Assembly (NCBI GenBank): GCA_938074515.1
Contig: CALJFV010000025.1
Location: 1-7,962 of the forward strand
Source: an uncultured Flavobacteriaceae bacterium
Lineage (GTDB): Bacteria > Bacteroidota > Bacteroidia > Flavobacteriales > Flavobacteriaceae
Direction of reading: 5' to 3'
Length of the DNA: 7,962 bases
Shown here: positions 6,650 to 7,962 of the stretch, in pieces
Numbering within the stretch: the stretch's first letter is position 1
How the letters are laid out: each line of letters begins with the position of its first letter
Notes under the pieces: generated by a model
Databases searched by the model: none
The model's input: the letters and a program-made list of their open reading frames with translations, nothing else
What the model was told of the DNA's origin: nothing
Made by a program: the position numbers and the translations under genes

Positions 6650-7872
6650 GTAGGGCACGTTTAAAATATGGGTCACTCTTTTTTTTCACGCTTTTTTTTG
6701 GGGCACAGGCCTTGGCTCAAATTGATCGACAAAAAGCTTTGGAACAGCAGCGCTTAGAGATTTTAAAAGAAATAGAATCGATTAACGAACTGCTTTTTGA
6801 CACCAAAGACCAAAAAAGCAGCCTGCTCACAAAGGTCCAAAGCCTCGATCAAAAGATACAGACCAGGGAGCGACTGATTCGTTTAACAAATCAACAGGCC
6901 AATTACCTTACACGAGAGATCAATAAAAATATAAACACCCTAGATCAACTCCAAGAAGCGTTGAAACGTCTTAAGGAAGACTATGCGGCCATGATTGTTC
7001 AATCCTACAAAAGCAGATCAGAGCAAAGTAGACTGATGTTTATTTTATCTTCTGAGACTTTTTTGCAGGCTTATAAGCGCTTACAATACATGAAGCAATA
7101 CAGTCAGTTCAGGAGAGCACAAGGGCTTGAAATAGAAGATCGTAAAAAAGAGTTACGAGATTTAAATGAGCTGTTACTTCAACAAAAAGCAGAGAAAGAA
7201 CAACTCGTAAAAGAGAGTCGCGCGGCCAAGGCCAAACTTGACCAGGAGCGAAAGGATCAGGAAGGTCTGTTGGCAGAACTCAAAAAAGATGAGCGGACGT
7301 ATACCGCGCAAATAAGGGAGCGACAAAAAGAAGCTTCGCGCATAGAACGTGAAATCGACAGGCTCATTAAAGAAGCGATTGCCGCGGCAAACAAGGCAAA
7401 GGGAAGCGTGACTAAGTCGGCGACATTTGAGCTGACGCCTGAGGCCGAAGCCTTAGCCGCTGAATTCAAGAACAACAAAGGTCGCTTGATCTGGCCCGTA
7501 GCCAAGGGCAGGGTAATTACCCCTTTTGGAAAACGAAAACACCCTCAGTTTCCTAACGTGACCCAAGATCACAACGGGGTAGAAATTATTACGGAAAAAC
7601 GTGCTGATGCACGCGCTGTATTTGCAGGAGAAGTGTTACAGATTCAGCAGCTCAAAGGAGCCAATAAAGCCGTATATGTACGCCACGGGAACTTCATCAC
7701 AATTTATAATAACTTAGTTGAGGTGAAGGTGAAAAAAGGCCAAAGGGTCTATGCAAAACAACCGCTGGGCACGGTGTTCACCCATCCGACAACAGGACAA
7801 ACTCTTTTGAAGTTTTTTGTCTATCAGAACACGCAAAAACTGAATCCAGCGGATTGGATCTATAAAATGTAG
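6646..7872 (+). CDS. EnvC-like murein hydrolase activator (coiled coil plus degenerate M23/LytM domain)
   Basis: A 408-residue periplasmic protein. The signal peptide ends at QALA-Q (cleavage after about residue 24). Two long coiled-coil stretches follow (about 26-115 and 155-245, rich in E, K, Q and L), broken by a segment around 116-150 (MIVQSYKSRSEQSRLMFILSSETFLQAYKRLQYM) conserved in EnvC-type proteins. A linker leads to a LytM/M23 domain at about 280-405, beginning RLIWPVAKGRVITPFGKR. The zinc site is broken: the HxxxD motif reads H309-N-G-V-E313, the usual Y-x-H-L reads YNNL (354-357), and the HxH motif reads L387-L-K389. This implies no hydrolase activity of its own and fits the EnvC mode, in which the domain activates an amidase to split septal peptidoglycan, controlled by FtsEX through the coiled coil. 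Neither the amidase nor ftsEX is in this window. The gene ends the ATGA-linked series. Confidence 0.92.
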   Translation: MSRARLKYGSLFFFTLFFGAQALAQIDRQKALEQQRLEILKEIESINELLFDTKDQKSSLLTKVQSLDQKIQTRERLIRLTNQQANYLTREINKNINTLDQLQEALKRLKEDYAAMIVQSYKSRSEQSRLMFILSSETFLQAYKRLQYMKQYSQFRRAQGLEIEDRKKELRDLNELLLQQKAEKEQLVKESRAAKAKLDQERKDQEGLLAELKKDERTYTAQIRERQKEASRIEREIDRLIKEAIAAANKAKGSVTKSATFELTPEAEALAAEFKNNKGRLIWPVAKGRVITPFGKRKHPQFPNVTQDHNGVEIITEKRADARAVFAGEVLQIQQLKGANKAVYVRHGNFITIYNNLVEVKVKKGQRVYAKQPLGTVFTHPTTGQTLLKFFVYQNTQKLNPADWIYKM

Positions 7873-7962
7873 TGGGGTCAGTGGGAATAAAAAGCCCAAT
7901 ATTTGAGTCGCCTTAAGGCTTGATGAGGTTTATAAAAAGCTCTCTTCCCGATCGCGGAGCAA
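7873..7962. other. Tail of window, no assignable gene
   Basis: These 90 bases hold no confident feature. On the + strand an ATG at 7923 opens a frame (MRFIKSSLPDRGA) that runs off the edge, too short to judge. On the - strand all three frames are open at the edge and close within a few dozen bases. A loose inverted repeat GCTC (7939-7942) / GAGC (7957-7960) next to five A (7934-7938) would read on the - strand as a weak hairpin with a T-run, which could be the terminator of a convergent gene beyond the edge. The short palindrome GCCTTAAGGC (7910-7919) has only a 3-bp stem. I see no clear terminator for the EnvC-like gene here. Confidence 0.3.

Noticed and set aside
7257..7899. Antisense frames within and just past the EnvC-like gene
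   Set aside because: The sense frame encodes a well-supported coiled coil and LytM domain; the antisense products resemble no protein, with serine- and leucine-rich composition expected from the complement of K/E/Q codons.
7910..7919. GCCTTAAGGC as a terminator or operator after the EnvC-like gene
   Set aside because: The stem is only 3 bp around a TTAA loop and has no following T-run.
1..7962. Search for a novel defence, mobile or CRISPR-like system
   Set aside because: No direct repeat array, transposase, integrase, toxin-antitoxin pair, nuclease or helicase is visible; nearly every base belongs to conserved housekeeping or envelope genes.

Overview
The window looks like core chromosomal DNA from a member of the Bacteroidota, most likely class Flavobacteriia. 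This is judged from the protein style of AtpA/AtpG, the DUF4292-type lipoprotein, the divergent EnvC-like M23 protein, the lack of Shine-Dalgarno motifs before most starts, and an ATP synthase gene order in which atpG is followed by a terminator instead of atpD. All confident genes lie on the + strand. I see no tRNA, rRNA, CRISPR array, insertion sequence or prophage, and no gene-free stretch longer than about 120 bases.

Region 1 (1-2786) is the distal part of an F1Fo ATP synthase operon: the C-terminal end of the delta subunit (atpH), then the alpha (atpA) and gamma (atpG) subunits. It closes with a palindrome and a strong intrinsic terminator. The beta and epsilon genes (atpD, atpC) are not next to atpG; a split ATP synthase operon is the usual arrangement in this phylum.

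Region 2 (2787-3320) holds one small lipoprotein gene of unknown function. It is the least explained gene here.

Region 3 (3321-7872) is a compact housekeeping and cell-envelope operon: dUTPase (dut), a sugar-phosphate nucleotidyltransferase with a C-terminal left-handed beta-helix, a secreted TPR protein, a DUF4292 lipoprotein (LolB/LolA-like by family knowledge), and an EnvC-like murein hydrolase activator with a catalytically degenerate LytM domain. The last four genes are joined by three successive 4-base ATGA overlaps, which suggests translational coupling and coordinated production. Apart from dut, this group points to the envelope: nucleotide-sugar supply, outer-membrane or periplasmic lipoprotein functions, and control of peptidoglycan splitting at division.

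The final 90 bases hold no confidently assignable gene. Overall this is a conserved, ordinary region. I found no evidence for an undescribed defence, mobile or RNA-guided system. The points most worth a second look are the orphan lipoprotein, the tightly coupled envelope genes, and the paired hairpins after atpG.
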